A stretch of 64,000 bases of DNA from Lasiodiplodia sp. COLG20 (lineage: Eukaryota; Ascomycota; Dothideomycetes; Botryosphaeriales; Botryosphaeriaceae). The DNA lies in contig VNWV01000036.1 in NCBI GenBank assembly GCA_009801085.1, forward strand, positions 1 through 64,000, read 5' to 3'. Each line of letters begins with the position of its first letter. Positions within the stretch are counted from its first letter, which is position 1. The notes under the pieces were generated by a model. The model saw only the letters and a list, made by a program, of their open reading frames with translations, had not been told where the DNA came from and made no database searches. The position numbers and the translations under genes were made by a program. Below, piece by piece: positions 9,274-20,546 of the stretch.

Positions 9274-9429
9274 CAGTGCTACCTTATCTCACTAGTCAGA
9301 CGCGTCGCATGAGGGCCGAGGGGTCCATATTAGGTTTAACGTAGCAATCCACGTTTCTGTAATTATCTGGACCAACCAGAGGCCCAGGATTGTCGGGTCC
9401 ATCTGTGTGGGAAAAGCTCGAAGCTCCGC

Positions 9430-10094
9430 ATACTCTTTACCAGCCGCCGGGGTCCGTCGTCTAGGACTTCTTGCGCTTCTTCTCGTCCGCCGGGGCTTCT
9501 AGAGGCTGGCGCCTAGCTAAGCGCGGAGCTGCTTAATCTCTTAAGTCTTTTTGTCGAGCGCGGCGGTGGCGGCGAGAAGTTACCGGACGTGCTTAGAGTA
9601 GCGCTTCTCTAAGAACGCAAGCTTTTAGAAGTGCTCGTCTAGATTCTGCGAGCACTCGTTCCGTAGGCTATCTAGAATCTTCTAGAGACCTTCGATCTTC
9701 TAGGTGTACTAGTCTTACTTCTTGACCTCTCGGGTCCTCTCTTCGAGCTTGGCGTTGGCGGCGAGCTGCTTCGTTAGCTCCTTCTTCTCTCCCTCCGCCT
9801 AGTCTTAACTCGATCGAGTGGACGTTAAGGCGTTCTTCTTCTTCTTTATCTCGTCCGCCGTCTCGTTCTCTTTATCCTGTCCTCCGCCGTTGAGAGGGAA
9901 GCGTCCTCCTCCTCCTCCTCCTCCTTTGAAAGGGAAGCGTCCTCCTCCTTTGAGAGGGAAGCGTCCTCCTCCTTTGAGAGGGAAGCGTCCTCCTCCATTG
10001 AGAGGGAAGCGTCCTCCTCCTCGTTCTTGTCCGCTGTCTTGCTTAGAAGCTACTAGTGGGGAGACGGCAGCTCGACGCTTTTCTTTTTCAGCAT
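9430..10094 (-). pseudogene. RIP-damaged coiled-coil protein gene
   Basis: From ATG at 10094 the minus strand encodes a charged, coiled-coil-like protein rich in Glu, Lys, Leu and Gln. Many in-frame stops are TAG or TAA at positions where CAG or CAA (Gln) fits, including a tandem TAG TAG about 15 codons in and others between about 9820 and 9470. That is the C-to-T in CpA expected from RIP. By eye the plus strand has almost no CA dinucleotides across 9440-9840. A frame change within the repeat at 9889-10022 is needed to keep the coil continuous, so there is also an indel. The protein may be part of a transposon product. It lies between end sequences of the element starting at 8971. Confidence 0.65.
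9889..10022. repeat. 24-bp tandem repeat in the RIP pseudogene
   Basis: Five imperfect units of about 24 bp built on GAGAGGGAAGCGTCCTCC; one unit carries extra CTC triplets. Depending on frame, the minus strand reads EEDASLSK or GRFPLKGG repeats. Unlike the flanks, the units keep CpA sites unmutated, so the array either escaped or post-dates the mutation of the rest. Confidence 0.75.
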
Positions 10095-10195
10095 TGCCTA
10101 TCGCCTAATCTGTGTGAGGCGCGGCAGCCGTCTCTGCCACGCAGCCCAACTGGCCAGCCACCTGACCCGCGCTCCAGCCAAGCAAAAGGCACAAT

Positions 10196-10290
10196 CAGCA
10201 ATCGGTAAGTCGATTGCTGCGACGGTTCATGTCGACTGCCAGTCGCATGGCGACCTGACAACTGTCAGGAAGCGGCACATACGTGCCTGG
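10196..10290. other. Cluster of small hairpins / possible intron
   Basis: Within 95 bp there are four close inverted repeats: CAGCAATCG (10196-10204)/CGATTGCTG (10211-10219), GTCGC-ATG-GCGAC, CTGAC-AACT-GTCAG (10255-10268) and GGCAC-ATAC-GTGCC. A looser CGAC/GTCG pair lies between the first two. They are bordered by RIP-mutated DNA on both sides but are themselves not RIP-like. A second reading is a 63-bp spliceosomal intron, GTAAGT at 10205 with CTGAC branch and CAG at 10265-10267. The two readings are not exclusive and neither is proved. Confidence 0.4.
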
Positions 10291-10315
10291 GTTACGTAGG
10301 GTACCGGGCCTAACA

Positions 10316-10580
10316 GCATCTAGTTCTTACGAGGGTTTAATTAGTAAAACAAGTACTACTAAAGATTAGTTTATACGTAGGTCCGACGTAGTTTTAGTCT
10401 ATAAGAAGAGGTAACTCTGTATTTAGTAAATAGACTAGGGCGAATTTTGTTTATAATATAGAGCTAAGATTTTTTTCTTAAACTATTTATTTTTTATTAA
10501 GAAATATTATCTTCTCGCTACGTAATCCGAGGTTAAGTAAGATACTAGAGATTTCAGTGTTTCTTAAATACGTCCGTGTA
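10316..10580. other. AT-rich, TA-enriched RIP-like tract
   Basis: This tract is rich in TA and nearly lacks CA, with no open frame on either strand. It looks like heavily RIP-mutated repeat DNA. No origin can be recognised. Confidence 0.45.
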
Positions 10581-10683
10581 GACACGAAAGGAATGCCCGG
10601 CGACTTTTCTCATTGAGAACGATGCTGATTCGTGAGTTACGTCGGAGTCAAGTCGGACCTGCGATCCTGCAAAGCCCCATGTA

Positions 10684-10899
10684 CAGTCCCTTCTCGCGGC
10701 CGATGGCTAGCGTGGATTTGTTTTTTTCTCATATCATGGGTAGGTGAAGCTATCATCCGGACGAGAATGTCGAATTAAAAATTTTACATACACGTCCGGA
10801 CGATAGCTTCACATACCCACACATGTTTTTTTTTTACTAAGGCAGAGCTAGGGAGCCCTGCTATTCTTCGCGCTAGCCATCGGCTGCGAGAGGGGGCTG
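10684..10899. mobile_element. Foldback MITE, copy A
   Basis: A 216-bp element flanked by TA on both sides (10682-10683, 10900-10901), ending CAGTCCCTTCTCGC / GCGAGAGGGGGCTG. Terminal inverted repeats of about 30 bp run through CCGATGGCTAGCG. A second, inner inverted repeat (GAAGCTATCATCCGGACG / CGTCCGGACGATAGCTTC) makes a strong central hairpin. TA target sites and CAG termini fit a Tc1/mariner-type non-autonomous element. It sits 180 bp upstream of the HET gene start and directly abuts the end of an older element at 10663-10680. Confidence 0.8.
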
Positions 10900-11078
10900 T
10901 ACACCGCCCCATGGGGGCCAAGTGAAGCCTAGAACGCCCCAAAATTTGACAGGCTCTCGGTGAAGCTAATATACTTGTACAACCACTTCGCGCGGCTTAA
11001 AGCATTCAAACACCTCACCAACCACAAACTTCTTTTCAGTCGCAGACCACAGCATCCTCTGGCGCCAGACTCTCCAGC

Positions 11079-13583
11079 ATGACTGACGACACTGGATCAG
11101 CGCCCGACGATTCTCTCGCCAAGAACTTGGTCCTGCTCCAAAAGGAAGGCTCACAACCGCAACCAGAACCGGAGCACTGGGCTCGGCAGCTCGTGAGAAA
11201 CTATAACAAAGGCCTGCCATATGAATACCGGGAGGCCCGGGTCGAGTTCCCAGAGGACCATCCGGATTGCCCGGTATGCGGTATACCGAAGGGCCTTCCG
11301 CTCTCGATTTACGTCCTGACATCCTGGACCAATGTGGAGCGCCACCCAACTCTCCCGGACGTGGGAGACAACATCGAGAATTGCGAGAGATGCGATTTCA
11401 TCTGCTTCTGGTTGGCCTGTCGGAAGGGCCTACGAGAAGCCTGTGAGGACGAGAGCGGGAAGATCACAGTCCGGATGCGTGGCAAGGAGGCTGGCTGGAA
11501 GGAGCTTTCCTTTGCACGGCCTCCAAATGCGGGGAACGACTTCGTCAGCTCTGATGGCACTGGAACTGTGCTATCCAGAAGCAGCAACGGCAAGTTTGGG
11601 TTTGAATTTGGGAGACAAGACGAGGAATTCACAGTGGAGCTCTGGTCCGCCAACAGAGTCATTCCGGTAACAGCGAGCTCCGAGGATAGACGGGTGAGCG
11701 CAATATCTGCAGCACCCTTCGGTCGGAGGGGGAGGTTTGTAAGAGAAGTGGCTCCTCGCTCAGATGACCAAAGCTGCTTCGATTTAGCACGCACCTGGCT
11801 CGAGGCCTGTCGCGCGAGGCATCACAAGCTATGCCGTCAGACCGGCACCAGTCTTCCGTCCAGGCTCCTGTATGTGGATGCTACTTCTACAACTGTGCTC
11901 CTCAAACAATTCGGTCCCGACGAGACTCTTCTCGATTACGTCACTCTTAGCTACCGCTGGGGAATTCCATCGAATGCATCTCACATTGTCCAGACCACCA
12001 AAGAAACTCTCTCCGCCTATCTCTCGACCGGCATCGAAATTGATTCTTTGCCCAAGACCATTCGAGATGCGGTAGATATCACTCGCCGTCTGGGTATTTC
12101 CTATCTCTGGATCGATCGGCTATGTATCGTTCAGGATGATGAGGAAGATTGGGTTCGGGAATCGTCTCGGATGTGCGACATCTACGCATCCAGCACCTTG
12201 ACCATCAGTGCCGATGATGCCGAGGACGATGATGCAGGTATCTACGGAGAACAGAGAAACCATCGCATGTGGAGATACAAGCGCTTCCCATTTCCAAACG
12301 AAGATCACGGCAATCCTCTTTTGTTGACAGAGAAGTGGCCGCACCCAACACTTTCGGATTTCACTCAGGGTGAAACGAACACTCTCATGCTGACCGTCGA
12401 CACCTCCCCGCTGACAACCCGAGCATGGACGTTGCAGGAGCGGCTAATGAGCACGCGCGTTCTCCATTTCACGCGCTTTGAGATAATCTGGGAGTGCAAC
12501 ACGGGTACGCAATGCGAATGTGCTAGGGACAGTGGCTTCCATAGCCAGATGCTTGAATCGATAGAGTTCGATCAGCTGCTCAACGACGACAAGATTGACA
12601 GGCAACAATGGCTCCACCACCTTTGGTACCAGTATGTCAGTGCGTACACAAAAAGGGCCCTCACCAATATGAATGACCGTCTGCCAGCATTGTCGGGACT
12701 GGCAAAACGGTTTCAAGGACATCTCGAGACGGTGACTGGGAAGAAGCCCACCTTCCTCGCGGGTCTCTGGGGAGGAGATCTGGCTACGGGACTCACATGG
12801 GAGCTTAATTCAAAAGCCAAGGAAACCAGCAGCAAAACGGACGCCTACCTCGCACCGTCATGGAGCTGGGCTTCCCGCATGGGCTCGATAAGCTACTTCT
12901 CGGTCAAAGCAGCTCATCCCCATAGCGGCAGACCCGCCTATCCGTACCAAGGCGTGGAAACAACCAGTCATATCGAAGTGCTCGATGCAGGGACCAGCCT
13001 GGCGACGGCGGATCCCCTTGGTCGGGTCAACGACGGAAGGATCCAAGTGTCCGGTGCTGCGGTTGACTTCTATTTCGACGGTCCTCAGCCCGAGCATGCC
13101 GAGTTCATCCAGCGTTACGTGAAAGAGCTACGGTGTGCCATGGAATTCAATCTGATGGGATCCACTGGAGAAAACGAGAATGCAAACATATACGAGACGG
13201 CCAACCAGTGCTTCAGCCAGGATGAAGATTCACCAGCTCGGGAGCAGTTAAGAAAGAGGTCGATAGTGATCCGCGATGAGAACCATCGCTGCATCGCGTT
13301 TCAGCCGGACGATGCTCAGGATGTTCGAGACCACCCAGGTGAATACAGCTCACTGGTCTGCCTCCGGGTTTCAGAGCAAGCTTGGGGTACGCCGTTCCGA
13401 TTTGACGTGGGTCCGAAGCTTAAAATCACGTATTTCCTCTTCTTGAGGCCATCGTCCAGAGTGCCCGGTGCGTATGAGCGGGTCGGTCTGATAAGAACTA
13501 CTTCCATTTTTGAGAAGGAAGAGTATGCAACTTTCGAAGAGATATTTAAGACCGCTGGTGCTCGGAAGTTTACATTGGTTTAA
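11079..13583 (+). CDS. HET-domain (heterokaryon incompatibility) protein
   Basis: A single-exon 834-residue protein with a complete HET domain: LSYRWG at about residue 289, YLWIDRLCIVQDDEEDW at about 343-358 and RAWTLQERLMSTRVLHF at about 448-464. The N-terminal part contains a CPVCG and CERC cysteine pair arrangement (about residues 65-110) that could bind a metal. HET proteins act in nonself recognition and trigger regulated cell death when hyphae of unlike types fuse; some are executors for NLR sensors. That is family knowledge, not shown here. The C-terminal half has no recognised domain. A foldback MITE ends 180 bp before the ATG and may affect its promoter. Confidence 0.92.
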   Translation: MTDDTGSAPDDSLAKNLVLLQKEGSQPQPEPEHWARQLVRNYNKGLPYEYREARVEFPEDHPDCPVCGIPKGLPLSIYVLTSWTNVERHPTLPDVGDNIENCERCDFICFWLACRKGLREACEDESGKITVRMRGKEAGWKELSFARPPNAGNDFVSSDGTGTVLSRSSNGKFGFEFGRQDEEFTVELWSANRVIPVTASSEDRRVSAISAAPFGRRGRFVREVAPRSDDQSCFDLARTWLEACRARHHKLCRQTGTSLPSRLLYVDATSTTVLLKQFGPDETLLDYVTLSYRWGIPSNASHIVQTTKETLSAYLSTGIEIDSLPKTIRDAVDITRRLGISYLWIDRLCIVQDDEEDWVRESSRMCDIYASSTLTISADDAEDDDAGIYGEQRNHRMWRYKRFPFPNEDHGNPLLLTEKWPHPTLSDFTQGETNTLMLTVDTSPLTTRAWTLQERLMSTRVLHFTRFEIIWECNTGTQCECARDSGFHSQMLESIEFDQLLNDDKIDRQQWLHHLWYQYVSAYTKRALTNMNDRLPALSGLAKRFQGHLETVTGKKPTFLAGLWGGDLATGLTWELNSKAKETSSKTDAYLAPSWSWASRMGSISYFSVKAAHPHSGRPAYPYQGVETTSHIEVLDAGTSLATADPLGRVNDGRIQVSGAAVDFYFDGPQPEHAEFIQRYVKELRCAMEFNLMGSTGENENANIYETANQCFSQDEDSPAREQLRKRSIVIRDENHRCIAFQPDDAQDVRDHPGEYSSLVCLRVSEQAWGTPFRFDVGPKLKITYFLFLRPSSRVPGAYERVGLIRTTSIFEKEEYATFEEIFKTAGARKFTLV

Positions 13584-14202
13584 AAGGGGGAGTGACGAAG
13601 TGGCGAAGACGAATGTTGGTGCTGAGATTGAATACTTCACTGTAACTCGAGCTGAACAATTAAGCTGAAGACTGAGGGATGTACATGTGGTAGCCACTAA
13701 AACCCAGAGAGGTGTTGCCTATTTGAAGAGCTTCCTTGTTTGGAAGCTTGTGAGAGTAGCGCTGAGTAGCGCTTTTGCTTAAGCGCTAGCCAGTTCATCG
13801 GCTCCCCCACCTTGTCTTTACATCCACGACTATGCCCTCCAATAGACCGCCTGCCCGTTGGTGAGATGACGTCAGCGTCAGCATTACAGATTTGAGTTTG
13901 TACAACGCAGCGGCGCAGCCCGTAAGCCGCTTCGGAACCCCACAGACGCCCACAGACGAGATAGTTGATCAACCAACAAACGCCTTGCTAGTGAATCCCG
14001 AACTTTGATTGCAAAAGCACTAGCCTTGGAGAACGCTCGCACGCAATGGTGGTATGCTTGTCCGCGGTCCGCAGAAGCTCGCTCGACGCCTCTTTTCACA
14101 GCAGTAACATATAGGGCTTTCGGAAGTCGAGTCGCGTCGCGCCATCTTCGGGCGTTTCATGGGAATCATAATCAACACCAGGGAAGCTCGTGCCGCGGAA
14201 TC
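13584..14202. other. Intergenic, no gene seen
   Basis: It separates the HET gene from the lectin-like gene and presumably holds the promoter of the latter. The frame of the lectin gene stays open upstream of its chosen ATG, but the translation there is Arg-rich and unlike protein. Confidence 0.6.
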
Positions 14203-15765
14203 ATGGACGGAGCAAAAGGGGGCAGCGATGGCCCTGTCTCGGGTTACGGATGGCAGAACCATCATCGGTCGACGGTTCCAGCGGGTCCTCATCCTTACCA
14301 GCACGCTGACTCGGACAAGCCTTTGCCATACAACAGCGTCAAGGAAGCAAACTCACCAACAAGCGCACCGGTGCCCGATCATGAGAACTACCCTGAGGTC
14401 TACAACATCAGCGAGGTCTACCCTGAAGTAGTAAGAGATGGGACTCTGCCCGAGGCTGTCGTCAGCAACCCCGCCCATTCCAGCAAGGAAGCCTTGGAGG
14501 TACCAGAATTCACCGAGGAGACACGATTTAGCCGGAACAGACTACGCATATCCATACTCATTGCGCTCCTCACAGTGGTGTTGATCATAGCTATTGTGGG
14601 AGGGGTCGTGGGCTCCGGCGCCGCCGGCTCCCGCAGGCAGCAGAAAACCGAGATTCTGGACACAACGGCGCTGGCGTCAGTAAGCTATAAACGGGCGGAT
14701 GGTGTGTCGCAGTACCGCGTGTACTTCCAGACAACCGAGGGGGAGCTGTGTCAGTCAGTCTGGGACTCTGAGACGGGGGAATGGACAGTATCGCCGTTGA
14801 GGAAAGCAAACGCCGCGAATATCACAGGAGAACCGGAGGTGAAACTCGGCACTCCGTTGGCTGCCCATATCTACGGTTCAATTTCAAGCGTACGTATAGT
14901 ACCTCTTACTTCATCCAACAACCGGGTGCTGACTCTGTTTTAGGACGAGTATGAATACCATCTTTTCTTCCTGGATATCAACAACAAAATCTATGAGCTG
15001 GTCTCCCATGACCCCGACGACATGTGGAAATTCTCAGTCCAAGGCGCTCTGAAAGGCAACTACACTGCAGCACCATTTTCAAGCCTTGCGTCATACGGTC
15101 GACAATGCGGCGAAAACTGCGGAAACGCCTCTTCTGTTGTTGTCTGGCAAAATGACAACGATACGATCATGTTAGCCGGCTACGAGTCCAGCCACGGCTG
15201 GGCATCTTTTTCCATGAACGCCAGCATAACACCGCCGCCTGTCCATGGCACGTCTATTACTATACTATCATTGGGAGCCAATGAAGGTGTAATGAGTATA
15301 TATGTCAATAACGGGAGCCCTACGCAGCTCCATTTCAACATCACTGATGGTTGGACTTTGGATGGTTAGTATTCCAAAATGCGATATGTAAAGGACCCAT
15401 AGCTGACCCGAGCCAACAATGTAGGACGTCTCAGTGGAAGCATTGACCCGGATGCTGCTTTGACTGGGCTAATAACGAACTACGATAATGCCACTGCAGA
15501 GACAGCCGATGTCAAGATAATAGCAACCAAGCCCGAGTCCTCTGGTGGGATTTTGCTCTGGCAAGATGGCAGGCTAGACACATCATGGCTCAATAGCAAT
15601 CTCGATCCACCCTTGGCCGCGGTGTCTAATTCATCATCGATCACTTCAAATCAGGCCGGCAGGGTGTACGCGATAGAGAAGAAACGAATCACTGAATGGC
15701 GGTGGGAGAACAGTAACAGTTCCTTTGTCAGAGTGGGGCCTGTAAATACGAATTTACAAGAATAG
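14203..15765 (+). CDS. Type II membrane-anchored lectin-like beta-propeller protein
   Basis: Three exons (14203-14889, 14944-15364, 15425-15765) give 482 residues; introns of 54 and 60 bp have CTGAC branch sites. I chose ATG 14203 because upstream codons look non-coding. Residues 1-112 are a polar, Pro-rich cytosolic tail with tandem YPEV units. Residues about 114-138 are one hydrophobic helix (ISILIALLTVVLIIAIVGG). The outer part has repeated YRVYFQ, EYEYHLFFLD, SVVVWQ and GILLWQDG segments typical of blades in fungal fucose-specific lectin-like propellers, with many NxS/T sites. The sugar specificity is not shown. A surface sensor or adhesion role is plausible. Similar TM-anchored propellers are common in filamentous ascomycetes. 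Confidence 0.7.
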
Positions 15766-18700
15766 TTGTATATAATTACGAGGTCGCTCAGTACCCGTCT
15801 TACACAAATGCACAACATATATGTGAACAAGGGCATGCGGACAATAGCTTCAGCCACTCGACGTTATTGCAATACCAAGCGAACCGACCTCGTAACTAGA
15901 GCGAATAGACGTGCGGCGTCAAAATTCAGTCCCTGTGGCTTACCATGCCATAATCCTGGACTGTTTCACGTACTATTGATGGTCTTCACCTCTCCTGACA
16001 GCGTCACACATGTGACCACCTCTACAGCGATGCCGATCATCTGTGCTCGCACATGCAGCCATCACTTCTAGAGCTAACATCCAAGCAAAGCCTCGACCCC
16101 AGCTGAGCGGATGTGAAGCAGCCATTAAAACCTTCGCGCTTCGGCCCGGCTGATGATAGCGCTCCCACACCCGCGTATCCCATACCGATCGGCCATAGCG
16201 TAGTCATTAGAAGAGGAAGAGGATGCGAGAGAGATAGAGAGGGGAAAAAATAAAAAAAAGGGGGGAAGAAACTGTCGTGTCTCATGCAGCTGTTTTCGAA
16301 CGGCCGACGCTCCCCGGCAGCAAGCCAAGGGAATCGACGAGATAATCTCGCATCCATAGTGTCCGCACATCCGCGCACCGCCGGCAAACCCATTCCCACA
16401 CCCACCCGCCACAGCGGTGACCACCTGCTGCCGCCGCCATGCACGGGGCGACGGGCAAGGCCGCGCGTGGCGTTCCGCGCAGAGAGGCCGATCCCACCCC
16501 CCATTACTGTTCATTTGGGCTTAGGCTGATCATCGCAAAGAAAAAAAACCATCGGGATGGGCCCAGCTACGCGCAGCACTCCCTCCTCCGCACGTACCTC
16601 CCTATTAGCGTTGTGTGCTCAGCCACACATGCCCCTCTCTCCAAATGCAACCATCGATTTTCGGCCCTGGCGGTCCGCGACCGTTTTCGTGTTCCTATAA
16701 TGGAAATAATGTGCGACGAATCGAGGGGGAAGGGAAAAAAAGGAAGGGGGGCTTGCAATTCAATAGTCGGATGTATGGCAAAAATATCTACCGTTGGTGT
16801 CACCTTGTTAATTTCTCACTCTCTCCAAACTGGAAGCGGAGAACTCTGCGAAGCCCTCGACTTGTTCTGGGCACGCTATCGCTTTGGAACCCTCAATAAC
16901 GAAAGAGCCATCGGGTCGATATTTCCGTCGGCGGCATCTCCGACTATTATGGAATTGACAAGGCGCACGGACGGTAGTCCGGGAAGGGTATCACCATGGC
17001 GTCGGTGACTGATCTACGAGGTCGTGTATAGGGTACATGCATAAGCTTCAAGCAATGCTGCGGCTACTGCGGCTGGGATTATGGGGGGTGGGAGGAGCGA
17101 CGATCGGGAGGCTGGCACGCAGCAGGACAGCACGTTTTCCCTCAGTGTTTTGGGCTGCTGACATGCATGGCTTTGATGGCACGACAGCGGCGATCGGCAT
17201 GGATTTCTCTGCTTATCCGCGCATGCTGCGTGACGGACCGCACATGCGCCTCCCAGAAAGGCCGTTGTAGGTGTTTCTTTTGCTGATATGATCCTTGCAG
17301 CTGACTAGCGCTTGGCGCCTTGTTTTCTTGGTTGGGGGCGTTATTAGGGAGCCAGCGGACCCGACGCCTCCGCTTCCCCAAGAGAGTGGCGAAACGTTGA
17401 TTATTGAGTTCAGTGCTTGTGCAGCAAGTGTGACAGACAGGGCGGCGTTTCTTTTTGCCCCCCCTCTGACCTGGTGGGGCCCTGCATTTGCGCGTCGTGG
17501 TGTTGGCAGCTGATCTGCTTGGTGATTGTCAGGGAGCGCGACGGTGCGGCGGCCAGCCCCGAGGTGGGGGCACTTAGGCGCAGCAGGAGTGTAGTTGAAA
17601 TAAAAACAGTGGGTTGGTGGACTTCCGGGTACTTGTACATCGAGATTCGGTGGAGCTAGCTCCGGCGCGAGTCGACATGTGCAACCGGGGTCAGGGCAAG
17701 CGCCGGCGCGGTTCCTCGGGTGGGGAAAGTTGAGAAAAAGGCGAGAGGGAGGATTTCCCGGCGATCTCCCTCCGAACGATGGGAAATGTCGAGCTGGCGT
17801 CGCCATTGGACCGCCCGCGGCGCCGGGTCGCGGCTAGTCAACGCTCTTTGATCTGGGCTGCGGCGTCGGCACTTCCTTCGCCTCGTTACTTCTGCTCGTC
17901 AAAACTTAATGTGTCCACGACCATTTCCCTTTCGCGGTTGTACGGCCGGCCCTCGAACACACTTCATACGTGTCGCTGCCCACGGAGCCGCGCTAGCACC
18001 TTACGTCGCACTCGTGTCGCGTCCATTGCGCAACGGCCATTACGTCACCTAGGCACTGGCTCCGCGCCTCGTCGTCGACGACAAAAACATGTGGGTCGCC
18101 TTCCTTTTTCTCGCCCCTTGTAGCCTCGGGAAATTAGGGCTCTACACACCTCAGGGTTTCAGGTTTCATTCAGCGAGACTATCAATCCACACCATTTCCC
18201 AAACGGGCGGCAGAGTAAGCGACATGTTTTGGATGCTTCCCATGGTTGCGGTGCTTGTCTCGACGAAAAAGCCACGAGGGATCCGTCTAAATTTAAGTTC
18301 CCGAAGATGAGGATTGGCACCCGCGGATACGGTTGTCGTTTCGCTTTTGCAGATTGGCCCCAGCCGGTGAAGCAGGTAGAGTGCTCCAACCGCCTGATTC
18401 GGCCACCCAAGCCCTTCTGATTCCGGCAATCCTAGCCCCTGATTCGGCCCCAACCCTCTGCGCTGTGCAACCACGACTGGGAGCTATAGCTGCAGAAACT
18501 CACTGTCTGACGTCCACGTGTTTCCGGTCCGCCTCCTTCGCGTCTCCTCTCCGAAAGAGCCACGGAATCTGCATGCTGCCACACACGTACCCGGAGATTT
18601 CCCGGATCGGAAACCATCACTCTGCAAGAAGTGTCGTCTATATTGATCGAGGTCCTTCATTGCGGCGCTAGCTCCTCCAGGAGTCATTAGAAGTCGTCAG

Positions 18701-19201
18701 TGACTTACAATCTCATTTGTGATGCTCCGCCTCCCCCGACACACTAAACGCCTATTATGAAGTAGAATGCGATTGAGGAAAGTCTAAAATATTATCTGAA
18801 CCTCCACAAAATAGAAAAATGATTATACAAATTGAGAAGCTCACCCCTGAATTCTTGATCTTTTGCAAAAAGTTAAAAAACCGCCCCTATGATGTACATT
18901 GCATGCTATGACTCCAAAATTGAAAGAATGAGCGCATCAAGTCAAGTTGTCGGGCCGATTCCGCGCTAGTGGCAACATGGGTTGTAAACGACGCCGCTGT
19001 GAAGATGTAATGGATCCTTGGAACTTCTGTAGCCAGTCAATGGGATCCAGACATTTTCCTGCCGTTAGTTTCGACCAATTTTGACCCGACCATCAAAATC
19101 CCTGAGAGTGCGAGCATATCTGATTTTTGCTTATCCCAAATACCAGTTCCTTTTTGGGGTATCATCGAAAACAGTTGCGCCGGAGGAAAATGGTGGAAGT
19201 C
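15766..19201. other. 3.4-kb intergenic region
   Basis: No gene could be supported on either strand. Open frames here are short, lack splice-linked partners and have Arg/Pro/Ser-biased translations. There are purine-rich runs (about 16205-16265) and G/A runs (16725-16750) but no terminal repeats or RNA genes that I could find. Confidence 0.5.
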
Positions 19202-20546
19202 TCAAAAAGGGTGGTGATACGGATAGTTTTGCTCCTCTTCCAGTGAGCCCAATTGTGCCGGTTCACTAAACCACTGTGCATTGTACGGTTGAACGGGGCC
19301 TGGCTGCATGCCTTCAGATCCCGGAGGCATGAGAGGCTGCCACGCGGGCATCGATGTTTGCACTGATGTGTTTGGAGGCCCTGAAGACGCCATTTCGTGC
19401 GTTGTGTGTCTCTGCTGCTGAACGGCCAAGTGACCTGGATGTTGGAATTGAAAATCGTGAGGTATGGTTTCAGGACCTCCGTAGGACATTGACCGTGCGA
19501 CGCCTCCCGGCCACATTGCCTGCTCGGGAGGTGGAAACTGCGGTTGGATGAGCTGGGCGCGGGACGATTCTTGGCCCGATTGACCCTGTATACCGATGGG
19601 TTCGGTGAAAAACGAAGCTGATACTGGGGCACCGGTCGAGGACCAGTACGCGACTGAAGAAGTCTCTGAATGCCCGTCGGATGGCGTCTGACTCGGGTAA
19701 CCTTGTCCCCAGGTAGCCACGTCGAAGTTTGGAGAATACGGAAACGAACTCTGTTGGGGGATAGCTGCTGGCACTGTCAGTGAAAAGGATTGCCCGCGCA
19801 GAGAATGCGACGTACTGCCGCCAGGCTTCATATCAATGGGACCGTCCATGTCGGAAGTGACGGCAAAACCAGGTGGCGGCTCACCGGCCATGGGCTGAAA
19901 TGAGCTGTACTCTTCAATCGCATCGTGGGCGGAAGTGTTGGATGGGCGAGGCGACGAGGACGACGACGAAGAAGCCACCTGCGAGACGCTGCCTCTCTTG
20001 GCAGCTTGCGATCTCGACTCTCCGGGATTTTGCTGCTCCACAGGGTAGAAGTTGCACTCTTTCTTGAGGCGAATGCAGTTTGAGCAGCGGCCTTGAGCGT
20101 CATCCGGGGCCAGCAGACATCTTATCTTCCTTCGACGACAGTGTCCTAGACGGCGTCAGCAGAGCGGCGTTGTCGGGGGGCTGGACGGGCGTACCGCAGG
20201 CAACAGAGGTGCGGTGATAACCCAGCTTGTTGCGCCGCTTGTCCGAATTGGGGGAAATGGGACTCGACTCTCCGAGGGCGAGGGCGCGCATGTGAGGCGT
20301 GGACGAGGAGCGCTTGATCTGGGGCGGGAGCTTTCCTCTGGAATGCCTTCGCTTGTCGTGGAGCGTCTTTGCAGAGGGCGGAGGAAAGGCGGGCTGGAGG
20401 TCGTGGCCATCGAGCTGGGTGGCCAAGGGTTGTGCGACGGCGGTGCCTGAAACCGGGGCGGAAGGATTATATGACATGTTAAAGGTCGGGCTGACAGGAC
20501 TGTCCCTACGAAGGGCCTTGTGCTCGTTGCGCGACCCGACAGCCAT
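19202..20546 (-). CDS. Zn2Cys6 transcription factor, N-terminus uncertain
   Basis: Two exons (20546-20195 and 20145-19202) joined by a 49-bp intron give at least 431 residues. The splice falls inside the zinc cluster and restores VACGHCRRRKIRC followed by CSNCIRLKKEC: C-x2-C-x6-C-x10-C-x2-C-x6-C, a binuclear zinc DNA-binding domain at about residues 113-143. No fungal-specific TF middle-homology domain is evident; the rest is Ser/Pro/Gln-rich. The first ATG in frame is at 20546, but the frame stays open upstream (FWKADEVIKY) to about 20630, so the true start is likely in a further exon. It should be a nuclear regulator; targets are unknown. Confidence 0.8.

Noticed and set aside
9818..10108. 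96-codon plus-strand frame rich in RPPP
   Set aside because: It is the antisense of the 24-bp repeat in the RIP pseudogene, and the pseudogene reading explains the stops.
16037..16514. Overlapping open frames on the minus strand
   Set aside because: Composition-biased translations in two frames at once, no splice partners or domain.
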